From Larix kaempferi (Eukaryota > Streptophyta > Pinopsida > Pinales > Pinaceae), in contig BSBM01000320.1 in NCBI GenBank assembly GCA_027924585.1, positions 682,001 through 746,000 of the forward strand: a DNA stretch of 64,000 nucleotides. The letters run 5' to 3'. A program made the position numbers and the translations under genes. How positions within the stretch are numbered: position 1 is the first letter of the stretch; every line of letters starts with the position of its first letter. Below the pieces are notes generated by a model. That model was not told where the DNA came from and ran no database searches. It was given only the letters and a program-made list of their open reading frames with translations. This document shows positions 9,636 through 20,639 of the stretch, piece after piece.

Positions 9636-11090
9636 TGAGGGGCACGCCAAGCATGGGCACAACCCCCGTCTCGGAGCATAAAGAGGAAAAATCAGCCACC
9701 CAATCAAGGTTCAAAAAGAAAATCGAATTAGATAGCGATGACAATGAGGTTGTAGCCGAGACTCTGGTAAAGATAAAACATTCCAAAGACGCCTCCCATC
9801 AGAAACCTGCAGGGACATTGCGTGGGTTTATGCGGCAGGTTAGAAGGCTGAGGCAATAGACACAAGCCAGGGAGGAAAAGAAAAAAGAAAAGAAAAAGGA
9901 AAAAGAAGAGGAAGAGGAAGAAATCGCCATACCCCAGACCAGTTAGACTATGAGGATGATGGGGTAGAGCAGGGAGACCCTTTTACACTAGGAGAATAAG
10001 ACACACCACTCCATAACCTTGCAAATGAAGAAATGCAAATTAAAGAGGATGACCGGCTAGCTGAGGCATTGTCTAGATTAGCAAGAGTTAGGGAAGAGTT
10101 GACAACCATGAAGATTGAGGCACGACTCCATAAATCCCAGACCGTGTCATCAGCTACACCCCCATTCATGAATGAGAAAACTCAGATTTTGAAGATGCAA
10201 CACGCTGGCCAATTAAAGCAAGCGGAACAACAAAACCAGGAATTGCAAGAAAAATTGAGCAAAACCCAGGAATTGTTGGCACAAAAGGAACAACAGATCT
10301 CACATCTGGAAACCACTCTTGTCACTACCACCAAGTTATATGAAGAGATTGTCGGGACTAGACCTCCATCCTGTATGTATGCGGTATACCTTAAGGAGAA
10401 GTGGTGTCGTTTTCGGTTACACAGATTGAAACATCACTTAACCATGGAAATAACCACCCCAAAGCAATTTGTAGATGCTTCCCCGGAGAGCACAGGATTC
10501 AAGAAGGATCAGTTGTGTGAGTTCTTTCTTCACAACATGGTCGTTCCTAATTCACCAAATTGGTCACACAATCCTTATATGGGTGACTTCCAGCTCAGAG
10601 CATTGTGTTCATGGATGAACCACGAGATAGAGAGGTCACAAGACACTCACCTCTACCAAATGGAGGAATGGGAGAACACACTTTGGATGAGAGCTAAAGC
10701 CACGCAGCCAGACAAGGTGGTCCAGGATCATCATGCCATAACATCGGATGAGGATTTGATCCCCATACTCCTCGAAAAACAACAAGAAGCCATTGAGCAT
10801 TTTGACAAGACCATACAGGGCACACTTGGCGAAGTACGGGAGGTCATAAGTGATAGATGGAAGAGAGTTTCAAGAGACCTAAAGAAGCGTGAACCTCATT
10901 CGCCCCTCAGACTAGAAGTCAGGCTAAGCAGGGCAAGGATGTACAGGGAAGCCTTGATGAAGAACAAACTCAGATGAATCAGGATGAAGCTGAGCCCGTC
11001 GTTCTTCCTTCCCCTGATAATTAAAGAGGAAATTGATGAGGACGAAGAAAGAAGGGCTTGGGTCAAAGAGGAACATAGCCTAGGATAACA
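9636..11090 (+). pseudogene. ORF downstream of pol, C-terminal part with Lys/Glu-rich linker and coiled coil
   Basis: Coding resumes after the solo LTR (9636-9859), passes a Lys/Glu-rich linker at about 9870-9925, shifts phase near 9940, and forms a 314-residue frame at 10033-10977. Residues about 1-110 of that frame look like a coiled coil: many Leu, Glu, Gln and Lys in heptad-like spacing, as in QELQEKLSKTQELLAQKEQQ. The rest is a mixed globular-looking region with several Trp (SWMNHEIERS, MEEWENTLWM). After 10977 an acidic tail continues in other phases to about 11090. With the N-terminal part this makes a product of roughly 730 residues. The function is unknown. The apparent start ATG at 9635 is an accident of insertion: A from the LTR end and TG from the target duplication. 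Confidence 0.7.
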
Positions 11091-12067
11091 CTGATAGGCA
11101 GGAGCTCCTAGAGTTGTTTCCTGGGACATCAGAGAAGCCATTGTACCTCAGGATGGGTCACCCAAGGATGGGTAACATCTTCAAGTTCGAGGGAGATGAT
11201 GATTCCATGATATAGGTATTCCATAGACTCCTTTATGCTACACATAAGCGAAGAAATGATAAGAAAAGCACTCATTTCCGTAGGGAAGAATGCACTTTGA
11301 TTGATAATTAAATGAAGTGATTTAGTAATTATCTTTTCTTGTGTTTTAGCATCTTTTATTTACTAATCATGGGAATAAATCCTTGTGTGGACAAAGTGCA
11401 AGTAAATAAGAAGAATGACAATGCCAAGCTTTAGATTGAAGATCGCAAGAGATGCAATGATCATGTTTTCTCCTAATTTGTAGGAAAGGTTCCTTTTATT
11501 TAGGATCGTGATTTTCAATGTAAAACTAGGGTAGAAGTTTGTAATAAATATAGACACCTAAATAGCAGGGGATCTATCGCACATCTTTGGAAACAATCTT
11601 TGGCATTCTTATTCTAGATACTCAGTTTACGATTTCTACAACTATGATGGAACTTATGAATTTATAATGAAGAACCAACGTTATTCTCAATCTGTGAGTT
11701 TATAAGTTTTATTCTCTTCCTGTGATGCACATTGAGGAGGGCCCCCTCAGTGTGTAGCTCAGGAGTTTTGTATCTTTGTTTTCCATATTTTTATGCATTA
11801 TGCTGTTCATTCCGAATATATGTATGTGTAGGTTAATTTTAATACTCATTCGATGATCAGATTCAATATTGCGCATAAAGCATCTTTCTTCCATATTTCT
11901 TTAACACAGTGTCAGTAGTTTCGACACACTGCATCCGTAGTCCTGTAGCTACCATCCATAACTGCAATTCTCAGATTTATATTGCCATTGTTTTATACCG
12001 ACTATATTAGATCCATACTCTTGAATGTTGATTTCATGTTCCAACTCAAAAATATCTCTAGTTTGGT
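11091..12067 (+). other. 3' untranslated region and upstream part of the 3' LTR
   Basis: The 3' LTR must begin somewhere here, but its 5' counterpart lies outside the window, so the boundary cannot be set by comparison. No clear polypurine tract followed by TG stands out; a GAGGGAGATGATGATT stretch near 11190 is one weak candidate. No coding region is seen. Confidence 0.5.
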
Positions 12068-12436
12068 TAGGTCAGATTCATATGCTTTAAGAAAAGATGT
12101 ACGTTGGATTTCTTAGATTAAGTTTCTTGCTTTCTTAGATTAAGTTTCTTGCTCTCATAGATTAAGTTTAATGCTTTCATAGATTAATTTTCTTGCTTTC
12201 TAGATTAAGTTTCCTGCTTTCATTATTACTTTTTGATTGTGATAAATCTCTAGTTACTTCATTCTCATTAGAACAACTCCCCAACATTACTTAGGACATA
12301 GAAAACACCCAACGATGAAGATCCTTTCAACCTAGTGCACATATAGTGATTAGTACCTCTGAAGTTTGTACGTTCCCTGGTCGATATTTAAAGTGAACTT
12401 CTTAAACGAATACATGTAAAAAGGTAGACATTTCTG
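12068..12436 (+). mobile_element. 3' LTR of the Athila-like element (confirmed part)
   Basis: This matches 1-390 throughout and contains the same minisatellite with five units instead of six (12116-12224). Similarity ends at about 12436, where minus-strand LINE coding sequence starts. That places the element's right edge here and suggests insertion into the LINE. Confidence 0.85.
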
Positions 12437-13239
12437 AATCTCACCAATATCCTTTTAGGGATATCCTTTAGCAACTTCTCCTGTCAGTGTCCAAGTCTTT
12501 GGTTTCATCTTCTTGAAGCATATTTTCAAAGAAATATTTGGCTGATTTCTTTAGTTGATCTTGTCCTTCAATGAGAGTTTCACCTCCTTTTCATCTCGAT
12601 AACTATGTTCTTCCAAAACCTTTCTCTTACTTGTCTAAGGAATAATTTCATTTTCTTGTCTCCATCTTGGAGCCATATACTTCTGGATTTCAACCTCCAC
12701 TTTTCTTGTTCAAGTTAGAGGAAGGCTTGATATTTGGTGAAGTTTTTTTGCTCCTCCATCAACATATGCGGGGTGACCTCTTATTCTTCCATTGTAGATT
12801 TATTATCTCCCATTCTTTTAAATAGATCCCTTTATTTTTGTTTGTACTTTCTCACTTTGTATTTTACCCATTTTCAAAGGTTTTTTTTTTTTTTTCCCAG
12901 ATAAATATGGGGGATCTCGAAACCTAAGGGTCTCATACATTTTCTACTAGATCCATGAAAGAGGGGTCCATGGACCATTGAGGGTTGAACCTGAAGGGAA
13001 TAGGACCTGAAATCCTCTGTTGGGTGACTTTGAGCTAGATGGGCCTATGATCGGAACCTACCCAAGGAAGGATGTTGGAGGAGAAGAAAAGTGCCCTTCC
13101 AATAAAGAACTGTTGATAAGGAATATATTGAGCCTGGCCATAATGTGATCGAGGCCAAGCTACTTATTGGACCACGTGAATCTTCCCTTAGTAGGCTTGA
13201 CATCCCAAATATCCAAGTGAGAGATGAATTCTCCCATAT
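12437..13239 (-). pseudogene. LINE ORF2, C-terminal part of endonuclease and linker to RT
   Basis: Read on the minus strand, this continues the LINE endonuclease split by the LTR element at 13245-20130. FISHLDIWDVKPTKGRFTWS is followed by LDHIMARLNIFLI, typical of the end of an APE-type nuclease. A linker resembling KKSAKYFFENMLQEDET follows before RT would start. RT itself is missing: the sequence stops at the Athila-like 3' LTR. An A15 run (plus-strand T, 12881-12895) and several stops show decay. The rest of the LINE probably lies left of the window. Confidence 0.7.
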
Positions 13240-13244
13240 GTTCT

Positions 13245-15033
13245 TGTAATGAAACTAGGAAATTTGGTACACTAACTCTTCTTCAATAAATTTGTGATTA
13301 GACTTGGCTTACTAACCCCAAACACTCCCAAAAATTTCCCCAAAATTCCCAAACTGTAATCTGAGGTTTATTGCAGACTTATGACAGGACATTAAGGTGT
13401 ATGAGACATGGACAAGGAAGCTACATCGACATAGGCACATTATCTAGGTGCATCACACTTGGGATGGTCACAAGGATCGCATGGTTGTCAATCCTCAGAA
13501 CTTCTATGGAAGTCCAAATGCTTCTGGTGCACTCTAGATGTAGCTTGACTCTGGTCAAAACCCCACGCTACTGTACAAAGGATTAGGAACATAAATAGGG
13601 AGGCTTTGGCTTTCATAAGTGATTAGGAGGTGATTTGCCACATTAGGACTATTTAGTTGGACTACTTTGGAGGTGACACAAACCGTACCAAGGGATCATG
13701 AATTCTAAAAAAATGCTGGGGATGGTCTCTATGGTATGCCACCTACCTGCATCACTTTAAATAACCGTATTTGGAGCTATGTATCTCAAGATATGGCTCA
13801 ATCAGTGAAACTAGTCCAATTTACTAGGCCAACCAACTAAGAAGTTTTTCAAGGATCCCCAAATCGTACCCAGAGATACCAATTTACTGAACCAACAACT
13901 GATATGGACCCTAATTGAACTCAAGGACCTCCAAAACTAACAGAATATGATTTAGAGTTTATGGGGAGAAGTTGTGGCCAAAACAGTAAGAGCTAGTCAA
14001 ATTGACTAGTGAAAGAGGAAGGGAGAATTGGTGTATAAGGAGAGAAGATAGAATATGAAGATTGGATTCTTATCTATAACATATGCATGTATAATGTCTG
14101 AAAAAATATGCAGAACCATCAAGTAGAATTGCCACAACACAATAGTCACATATATTCATCTCATGATATATACATCTAACCATTGCATCAAAACAATAAC
14201 AAATGGGAGCAAGAGATCATTGAATCCTTTATTATGAAGCAAAATTATGGGAGTTCATAGATGATAATGTGAAATGTAGATAAGCTCTATGAGAAAGTAT
14301 GAATGCCTCCCTCCTTAATGACTATCTGAATACACAACTAGAGTAGTAGAGATGTGGCACCCATCACCCTCTTGGTATGCAAGGGGAGCATCACCCAAGC
14401 ATGAGTAGCCTAAGAAACTCAACAATAATTAGAATAATCAACAAGCTGACCCCCAAATGAGCCACGGCACCTCCTTTTATGCCTTGTCCTTTACCTCCAA
14501 AACCATGGGAAATCCAAAACCATGCACAAAAACCATGGGAAGTAATATAACCCTTGATTCCTTCCACATGGGCCACATTCAATTTATGACTTGACCACTT
14601 CTTCATCTAATTCGCCCTCCAACAACCTCTTAGACCATTTCCTAACCAACATTGACCATTTCCACAAACCAAGGCGCCCTCCTAACCACCTTTGACCACT
14701 TCTCTCATTTCAAATTTGAATTTGGTCCTTAAGTTTGAATTTGGGTTCATTAGCCTCCCTGTTTTGAGGAAACACTTGCATTAGGTGGTTGGAATCGTTA
14801 ATTTACCACTTGAGCATACCTTTGAATTGTTCACTATTAAATACACCTCCATTATTCATCATTTGGCCCCATTCACACTTTGGACCAATTTTTACATCAA
14901 TTTAAATAATTTGCCTTAAGAATTTTTTTTTCCTTAGGAAAATTTAATTATTTTAGCCACCATGTTAATTTTTATGAATTCTTCCTAGGTGACCTTGGCC
15001 AATTTTCCATAGGCCAAAAGTGGGGACATGACA
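13245..15033 (-). repeat. 3' LTR of the LARD-like element (left copy)
   Basis: On the minus strand it begins TGTCATGTCCCC directly after the polypurine tract and ends TTCATTACA. It aligns along its length with 18358-20130, with scattered substitutions and small indels. Confidence 0.88.
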
Positions 15034-15046
15034 TTCCTCCCCTCCT
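15034..15046 (-). promoter_or_regulatory. Polypurine tract of the LARD-like element
   Basis: The minus strand reads AGGAGGGGAGGAA immediately before the TGTCATG start of the LTR. This is the position and composition used to prime plus-strand DNA synthesis. Confidence 0.75.
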
Positions 15047-15626
15047 AATATTGCTTGTCCTCAAGCAACTTGTAGTGAAGTAAATCATACCAATCAATCT
15101 CATGAATACCCGCCTCAATAATACACTAAATCTCATCACGGGTCTCTGTCAAACAACTGCATGGAAGTGAACATGTACATGCAACCAATGCATGCTACTA
15201 CAACCCAACTGATATGAAGACATCATCATCAATACTCCAAGAATGTGCATCAACTGTGCCTAGAAATCCCCAACTACACCTTGAGAGAAATCATGGATTC
15301 TCCAGAAGAATAGCTCCATTTGCTACCACCATCCAACCTTGTACTTAGTGTGAAAACTAAGCAAAAATGATACCAGGATCCCAAATGATCCTTATAAATG
15401 CAAGGTGTAAGATACATCCTCCAATGCACCATGCACGCAAACCATATTTACATCCAAAGAATTGTTCCCCAAGTAGGATATTGAAACCAAGTGCAACATA
15501 GATGAACTCATTAGAGAGAAGGTTGACTTGATCCATCAAGCCAACATGCCAACAACTTTTCCAAAGGCAAGCAATGCCAGGATCCCATTACTTGTATTTC
15601 ACTCCCATCAATGAGAATTCCATCCA

Positions 15627-15962
15627 TCAAAATCCATCAAGAAAAGGAATGCTTGGATCCCACTGCCTAGTGTGCATCCTCCCAAACATCATCGACACCA
15701 TGTAGAAGGTGGCACCATGAAGGGTACTAGGAAGGATGAAAGAACCATGATGAGGAATGATAAGATCATGCAAACTAAATGGAAGTATGTCATCCTCTAA
15801 GCTAAGCCGAAACATAGAGAGACTATCCATAATGAAATATGGATCCTCAAGGTAGGGCCAAATCAAAAGGAGTCCATCCATCATGAAATATATCTCCAAA
15901 GGGTGAGGCCGAACCTCATCAAGTCTCTCCAAACTCATAGGAAGGTTCTTGTGTGCACACAA
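15627..15962 (-). pseudogene. Short frame in the LARD-like element, distal part of its internal ORF
   Basis: A 111-codon minus-strand frame follows the longer frame at 15935-16996 in another phase, so it may be a frameshifted continuation. It is Leu/Met/Asp-rich (MMDGLLLIWPYLEDPYFIMD) and overlies an imperfect repeat of about 60 bp at 15830-15930 built on CCATNATGAAATAT. No family is recognised. Confidence 0.3.
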
Positions 15963-16996
15963 TAATCAAAGATAAAGCTCAAGTGACAAGGGTGAAAATC
16001 CCATGTCCAACCAAAAGAAAGGTAGGCATCATCCAACATATAAGGATGCCCATGTTGCTCACAAGAAAGTGATACGTCAAAGAAATCTCCAAGAATGCAA
16101 GTAGGAAATACAAATATGTGTCTCCTCATCCAACAAGCGAATGGAAGGACACTCCAATCAACTGATCCAAGTAGAAAACAAAGTGCTTTCCCATGTGAAC
16201 TCATCAAGTGGCTCAACTCTTTGCCACTGATGCAAGGGCACAAACCTCCATCATATGATCCACTCAATGAAGATATGTGGAAATCCAATGCACCTCTATA
16301 CATGGAGGAATCAAAGATAGGCATAGGATGCCTCAACTACTGCTGGGAAGGGGATGGTGCAATAAAATCAACTGGAGCGAATGTAGGAGCCTCTTGATCC
16401 TCCTCAGCCACCAACAAGAATAAACCCTTCACCCATTGCTCACCCTCAAATGTGTAGGATGAGAAAGGATGAACTAACTCTCTGGAACAAGTTTCCACCA
16501 AATATGTGGATGCATCAACTCCATCAAGGGCTGGTCCAACACTAATGAGCTCTTTTGACTCTTCAATGGAGAGAGTACTCACTCCATGAGAGAGCTCAGT
16601 TTCAATCTGGCAAGTGACATGTGCTTGGAACTCATCATCTACATCCCAAAAATCCTCAAGCACATGCATGTCATCAGGCACCTCATGAACCACCATCTCA
16701 TGAGATTCCTCCATAGAACTCTAAATGCCATCAATCAAAAGAGAATGGTTGACTGGAATGTAGGAGGGAATATATGATCTCTACAACTCTTGGTGAAGTT
16801 TCTCTATCTCCATATTAGACTCCAAGAGGGAACTTTGAGTGCTTCTCAAAGGATCTTTTGTGGCCATCAACTCATCATTGAGCTTGCAAATCTCCTCATC
16901 ATCCTTCAAGGATGCTCCATGCAACATATGTACAAACTCATACAAGTGATATATATCATAAAGCATGTATGAAAAATTACCTTGGATTGTAGACAT
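15935..16996 (-). pseudogene. Internal ORF of the LARD-like element, acidic with coiled-coil start
   Basis: One minus-strand phase stays nearly open from 16996 down to 15935, with stops near 16781 and at 16337. The first part (16996-16781) has a coiled-coil-like segment, DEEICKLNDELMATKD followed by SSLLESNMEIEKLHQEL. The middle (16714-16337, 125 codons) is acidic: EVPDDMHVLEDFWDVDDEFQ. The last part (16336-15935, 133 codons) is rich in aromatic residues, His and Cys. The stop at 16337 is TAG after two CAG codons and could come from CAG. I recognise no retroviral domain. The length and single phase suggest it was once translated as one protein. Confidence 0.45.
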
Positions 16997-17339
16997 TGGT
17001 CTCTGGAGCTTCTCAATGGATTAAAGGAAAGATAAATCTTCTAATGAAGCAACTCTCCAACATAGATATGATATTGAAGCATGAGTGCCATGGAGAATGC
17101 GTAAGGCCTTCTTGATCTTCTTTTCACCCAACTGCAATGTCCCTACTAGGTAGGAAGGCTCATGAGAGTGAACCTCCTCATCATAAAAAAATGGATCAAC
17201 CTCATGACGCTCATGTGGTGATGGTGAGATTGATCCTGGGACCTCTTATTCTACTGCAAGATCTCATCTTCTTCAAGCACATGGGAACTTGCGCTTACAA
17301 TAGTCTCCTCAATAGAAATCTCTATGTCACCAACATAGA

Positions 17340-17696
17340 CGGATGGACATCCATTAGTATATGTCTCCATGCAATATTGGTACCCATCAATAGGCACCAC
17401 ATTAACCCTTAGGCACCCATCGGTAAGAACCTCACCATATGATACCCATCAATAGGTATATCATCACAACATCCATCAGTAGATGCCTCTACAAAACTGG
17501 GGCGCTCATCAGTAAGGACCCCATCATGACACACATTATTAAGTGTCTTAGAAGTGCTTGAGAAACCATCAGTAGTTTCTCTATGATCCAAATTCACAAT
17601 TGGAGTTACCTCTAGATGATCATCAACAAGAATATTGGTGGTGGATTCTTCTTCTTCATTTCTACAATCCTCATCAGTAAGGATTGGATCTCCCAC
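17340..17696 (-). pseudogene. Acidic internal ORF of the LARD-like element over a ~30-bp repeat
   Basis: A 95-codon minus-strand frame (17696-17409) is rich in Asp, Glu, Thr and Ser and has no known domain. The DNA beneath it carries a degenerate ~30-bp repeat with core CCATCARTARG from about 17340 to 17575. In protein this gives recurring TDG/TDE/IDG motifs about ten residues apart. It is in a different phase from the frame at 18038-18310, so a frameshift separates them. Confidence 0.4.
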
Positions 17697-18037
17697 TTTT
17701 TCAAAGTCACCTTGGAGTGACTTGCGCTCCTCCTTATGGAACTCATATTATTTCTACTCTAATGTCTCCATGCACTGGTTAGAGGAACCACATGATTCAT
17801 ATTTTGGTGCATTTATGCTCCTTTCATGTTCATTGGAAGGTTGAACAGTGACAATGAATGCACCTCCCTCAGAACCAATTTATTCACAAGGAGTTTTGGA
17901 GTCTTTCTTTGGAGACAAACCAAAGAAGAGTCTCATGAGACTTTTCATTCCAGATGGTGATTTTAAGGTCTCTTTAATCTGATGCATACTCCTTTCAAAA
18001 TCTTGGAGTGTCTTATCATGTTTCTTGAGTGACTCCT

Positions 18038-18310
18038 TCAATGTAGGCTCCTTCTTTCTATTAGTCTAGCCATTGGTGGACTATGCAACCTATCATCTTT
18101 GTAGCAGTAGTCACATAGAGAGTCATACTCCCCATGTGCAACATGCAAAAATCCGCTTGACAATTGAAAGGTTCTGACATCGGGCACCTCTTCTTCATAC
18201 TGTCTACAGTACTCATCATACTGCTCATCATAGTCATCATATTGGTCATGATCATCATACTGCTCATAATCATTGTGCATCTCATAAAATTCATCATCAG
18301 AGTAAGTCAT
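18038..18310 (-). CDS. Small Asp/Tyr-rich ORF next to the primer site of the LARD-like element
   Basis: The frame starts with an ATG about 35 bases inside the primer site, where gag would normally start, and runs 90 codons. Residues 4-41 are strikingly acidic and aromatic, with repeated YDD/YDE/YEQ units (YEQYDDHDQYDDYDEQYDEY). A C-terminal part carries CDYC. The following sequence (to about 17860) continues in another phase as a Lys-rich stretch with SLKKHDKTLQDFERSMHQIK, so the original protein was probably longer. No family is recognised. The position suggests a replacement for gag; that is inference. Confidence 0.5.
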   Translation of the reverse strand: MTYSDDEFYEMHNDYEQYDDHDQYDDYDEQYDEYCRQYEEEVPDVRTFQLSSGFLHVAHGEYDSLCDYCYKDDRLHSPPMARLIERRSLH

Positions 18311-18343
18311 GATTTCACTTTTTACAGGATGGGAAAAGGAAAG

Positions 18344-18356
18344 GGCTCTGATATCA
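18344..18356 (-). promoter_or_regulatory. Primer-binding site, tRNA-iMet type, of the LARD-like element
   Basis: The minus strand reads TGATATCAGAGCC one base after the LTR end. The usual plant initiator-tRNA site is TGGTATCAGAGCC, so one base differs. It defines the element's orientation. Confidence 0.8.
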
Positions 18357-18357
18357 C

Positions 18358-20130
18358 TGCAATGTACCAAACTAGGAAATTTGGCACACCAACTCTTCTT
18401 CAATGAAGTTGTGACTAGACTTGGCTTACTGACCCAAACACTCCCCAAACTTTCCCCAAACTTCTCAAACTGTAATATGAGGTTTATTGCAGACCTGTTA
18501 CAGGACAACAAGGTGTATGAGACATGGAAAAGGACTCTATATCGAAGAGGCACATTCCCTGGGTGCATCACGCCCACGATGGTCACAAGGACCGCGTGGC
18601 TATCAGTCCTCGGGACTTCTGTGGAAACCCAACTACTTTTGGTGCACTATGGATGTATCTTGAATCTTTTAGAATCCCACACTATTGCATAAAGGATTAG
18701 GAACATAAATCAGGGAGCCTTTGGCTTTTAGAAGTGATTAGGAGGTGATTTTCCACACTAGGACTGTTTAGATGGACTACTTTGTAGGCGATACAAACCA
18801 TACCCAAGGATCAATAATACTAACACAAATGTTGGTTATGGGATCTATGTTGTCCCACCTACCTATATCACTTTACAAAACCAGATTTGGAGCTGTGGAT
18901 CTCAAGATATGGCTCAACCAATTAAACTAGTCCAATTTACTAGGCCAACCAACTAAGCAATTTTTCAAGCATCCAAAAATCATACCCATAGATCCCAATT
19001 TACTGAAACAACAATTGATATCCCTAATCGACCTCAAGGACCTGCAACAACTGACGGAATATGATTTGGAGTTTCTGGGGAGAAGTTGTGGCCAAAACAG
19101 TAAGAGCTAGTCAAATTGACTAGTGAAAGAGCAAGGGAGAATTGGTGTATAATGAGAGAAGATAGAATCTGAAGATTGGAATTCTGATCTATAATATACA
19201 CCTGTATAATGTATGGAAAAATATGCAGAACCATCAAGTATAGCTGACACAACACATTAGTAACATATATTCATCTCATGATATATACATCTAACCATTG
19301 CATCAAAATAATAACAAATGGGAGCAAGAGATCACTGAATCCTTTATTATGAAGCAAAATTATGGGAGTACATAGATGATAATGTGAACTGCAAATAATC
19401 TATATGAAAAAGGCTGAATTCCTCCCTCCTCAATGGCTAGTTGATTACACAACTAGATTAGTAGAGATGAGGGGCCCATCACCCTCTTGGTATACATGGG
19501 GAGCATTACCCAAGCATGAGTAGCCTAAGCAACTCAACAATAATTAGAATAATCAACAAGCTAACCCCCAAATGAGCCATGACCCATCCTCTTATGCCTG
19601 CTCCTTGACCTCCAAAACCATGGGCAACCCAAAACCATGTACAAAAACCATGGGAAGTAACATAACCCCTTGATTCCTTCCACATGGACCACATTCAATG
19701 TACCACTTGACCACTTCTTCATCTAATTCGCCCTCCAACAACCTCTTAGACTATTTCCTAACCAACATTGACCATTTCCACAAACCAAGTCACCCTCCTA
19801 ACCACCTTTGACTACTTCTCTCCTTTCAAGTTTGAATTTGGGTTCATTAGCTTCCTTGTTTTAAGGAAATGCTTGCATTAGGTGGTTGGCATCACTAATT
19901 TACCACTTGATCATCCCTTTTACTTGTTCACTATTGAATACACCATCCTTATTCATCATTTGGCTCCCATTCACACTTTGGACCAATTTTTACATCAATT
20001 TAAATAATTTGCCTTAGGATAAATTTTTCCTTAGGCAAATTTAATTATTTTAGCCACCATGTTAATTTTTATGAATTTTGCCAAGGTGACCTTGGCCAAT
20101 TTTCCATAGGCCAAAATTGGGCACATGATA
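18358..20130 (-). repeat. 5' LTR of the LARD-like element (right copy)
   Basis: This is homologous to 13245-15033. Its outer end reads TATCATGTGCCC on the minus strand, so the expected terminal TG has become TA. The inner end, ACATTGCA, adjoins the primer site. Confidence 0.88.
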
Positions 20131-20135
20131 GTTCT

Positions 20136-20622
20136 ATAGTTAATTCCCTTACTAGGTTACCCCCATTTTTCCCAGAGGTGTGTAGGACAGTGTTGAAATC
20201 TCCAGCAACCATAAGAGTAGGGGGGCATGACTCTGCATAAAGATGAAGAGATACCTAGCATTGGATCTTTTCTTGTTGAGAATTCAGCATATAGACATTG
20301 AAAATAGAGAGAGAGAAGTCAATGGGGAGGAAGGTTAGATTTACCTAGAGCCATTGTGTCTTGGAAGCTGCTTTCCATCCTGAAAAGGGAGCAGTTCCAG
20401 AGGGTGCAGAGACCACCCAAATCTCCTCTAGAACTCACTGCTTGTCTAGAGTTGCCATTCCAAATGAGTTTGCTTTCTTTTAGGATCTCTAGATCCCGCA
20501 TTTTCATTTCCAGGATGAGAAGTACTTGGGGTTTTTCTTTTCTTGCTAGAATTTTTAATTGCAACTTTCTTTCTCTGCTACCTAGCCCTCTACAATTCTA
20601 CGAAACAACTTTGATCATTTAA
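20136..20622 (-). pseudogene. LINE ORF2, N-terminal endonuclease part
   Basis: The minus strand starts with MIKVVS followed by a stop and NCRGLGSREK, the conserved beginning of plant LINE APE endonucleases. It reaches VAGDFNTVLHTSGKNGG (the GDFN catalytic motif) before being cut by the LTR element at 20131-20135. Reading on from 13244 restores the same frame. Several stops and frameshifts are present. Confidence 0.72.
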
Positions 20623-20639
20623 CCACAGTTTTTGTTTGG

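Larger units (their letters stand above)
13245..20130 (-). mobile_element. Complete LTR retrotransposon without gag-pol (LARD-like), target duplication GTTCT
   Basis: Two long direct repeats, 13245-15033 and 18358-20130, enclose 3.3 kb. The whole is flanked by GTTCT at 13240-13244 and 20131-20135. A tRNA-iMet-type primer site (minus strand, 18344-18356) and a polypurine tract (minus strand, 15034-15046) show that the element points left. The inside encodes no recognisable RT, protease, integrase or standard gag. It has acidic, coiled-coil-like frames instead. It would need enzymes from another element to move. It sits inside a LINE endonuclease gene, whose frame is exactly restored if the element and one target copy are removed. 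Confidence 0.9.

Noticed and set aside
11180-11210. Polypurine tract of the Athila-like element at GAGGGAGATGATG
   Set aside because: It is too weak and cannot be tested because the 5' LTR start is outside the window.
12881-12895. A15 run on the minus strand as a LINE poly(A) tail
   Set aside because: LINE coding (the linker before RT) continues on both sides, so it is an expanded A run inside the gene.
18061-18406. Met- and Ile-rich frames over the Asp/Tyr-rich ORF in other phases and strands
   Set aside because: They are translations of the same GAT/TAT-rich repeat in the wrong phase. The minus-strand frame from 18310 has the better position and composition.
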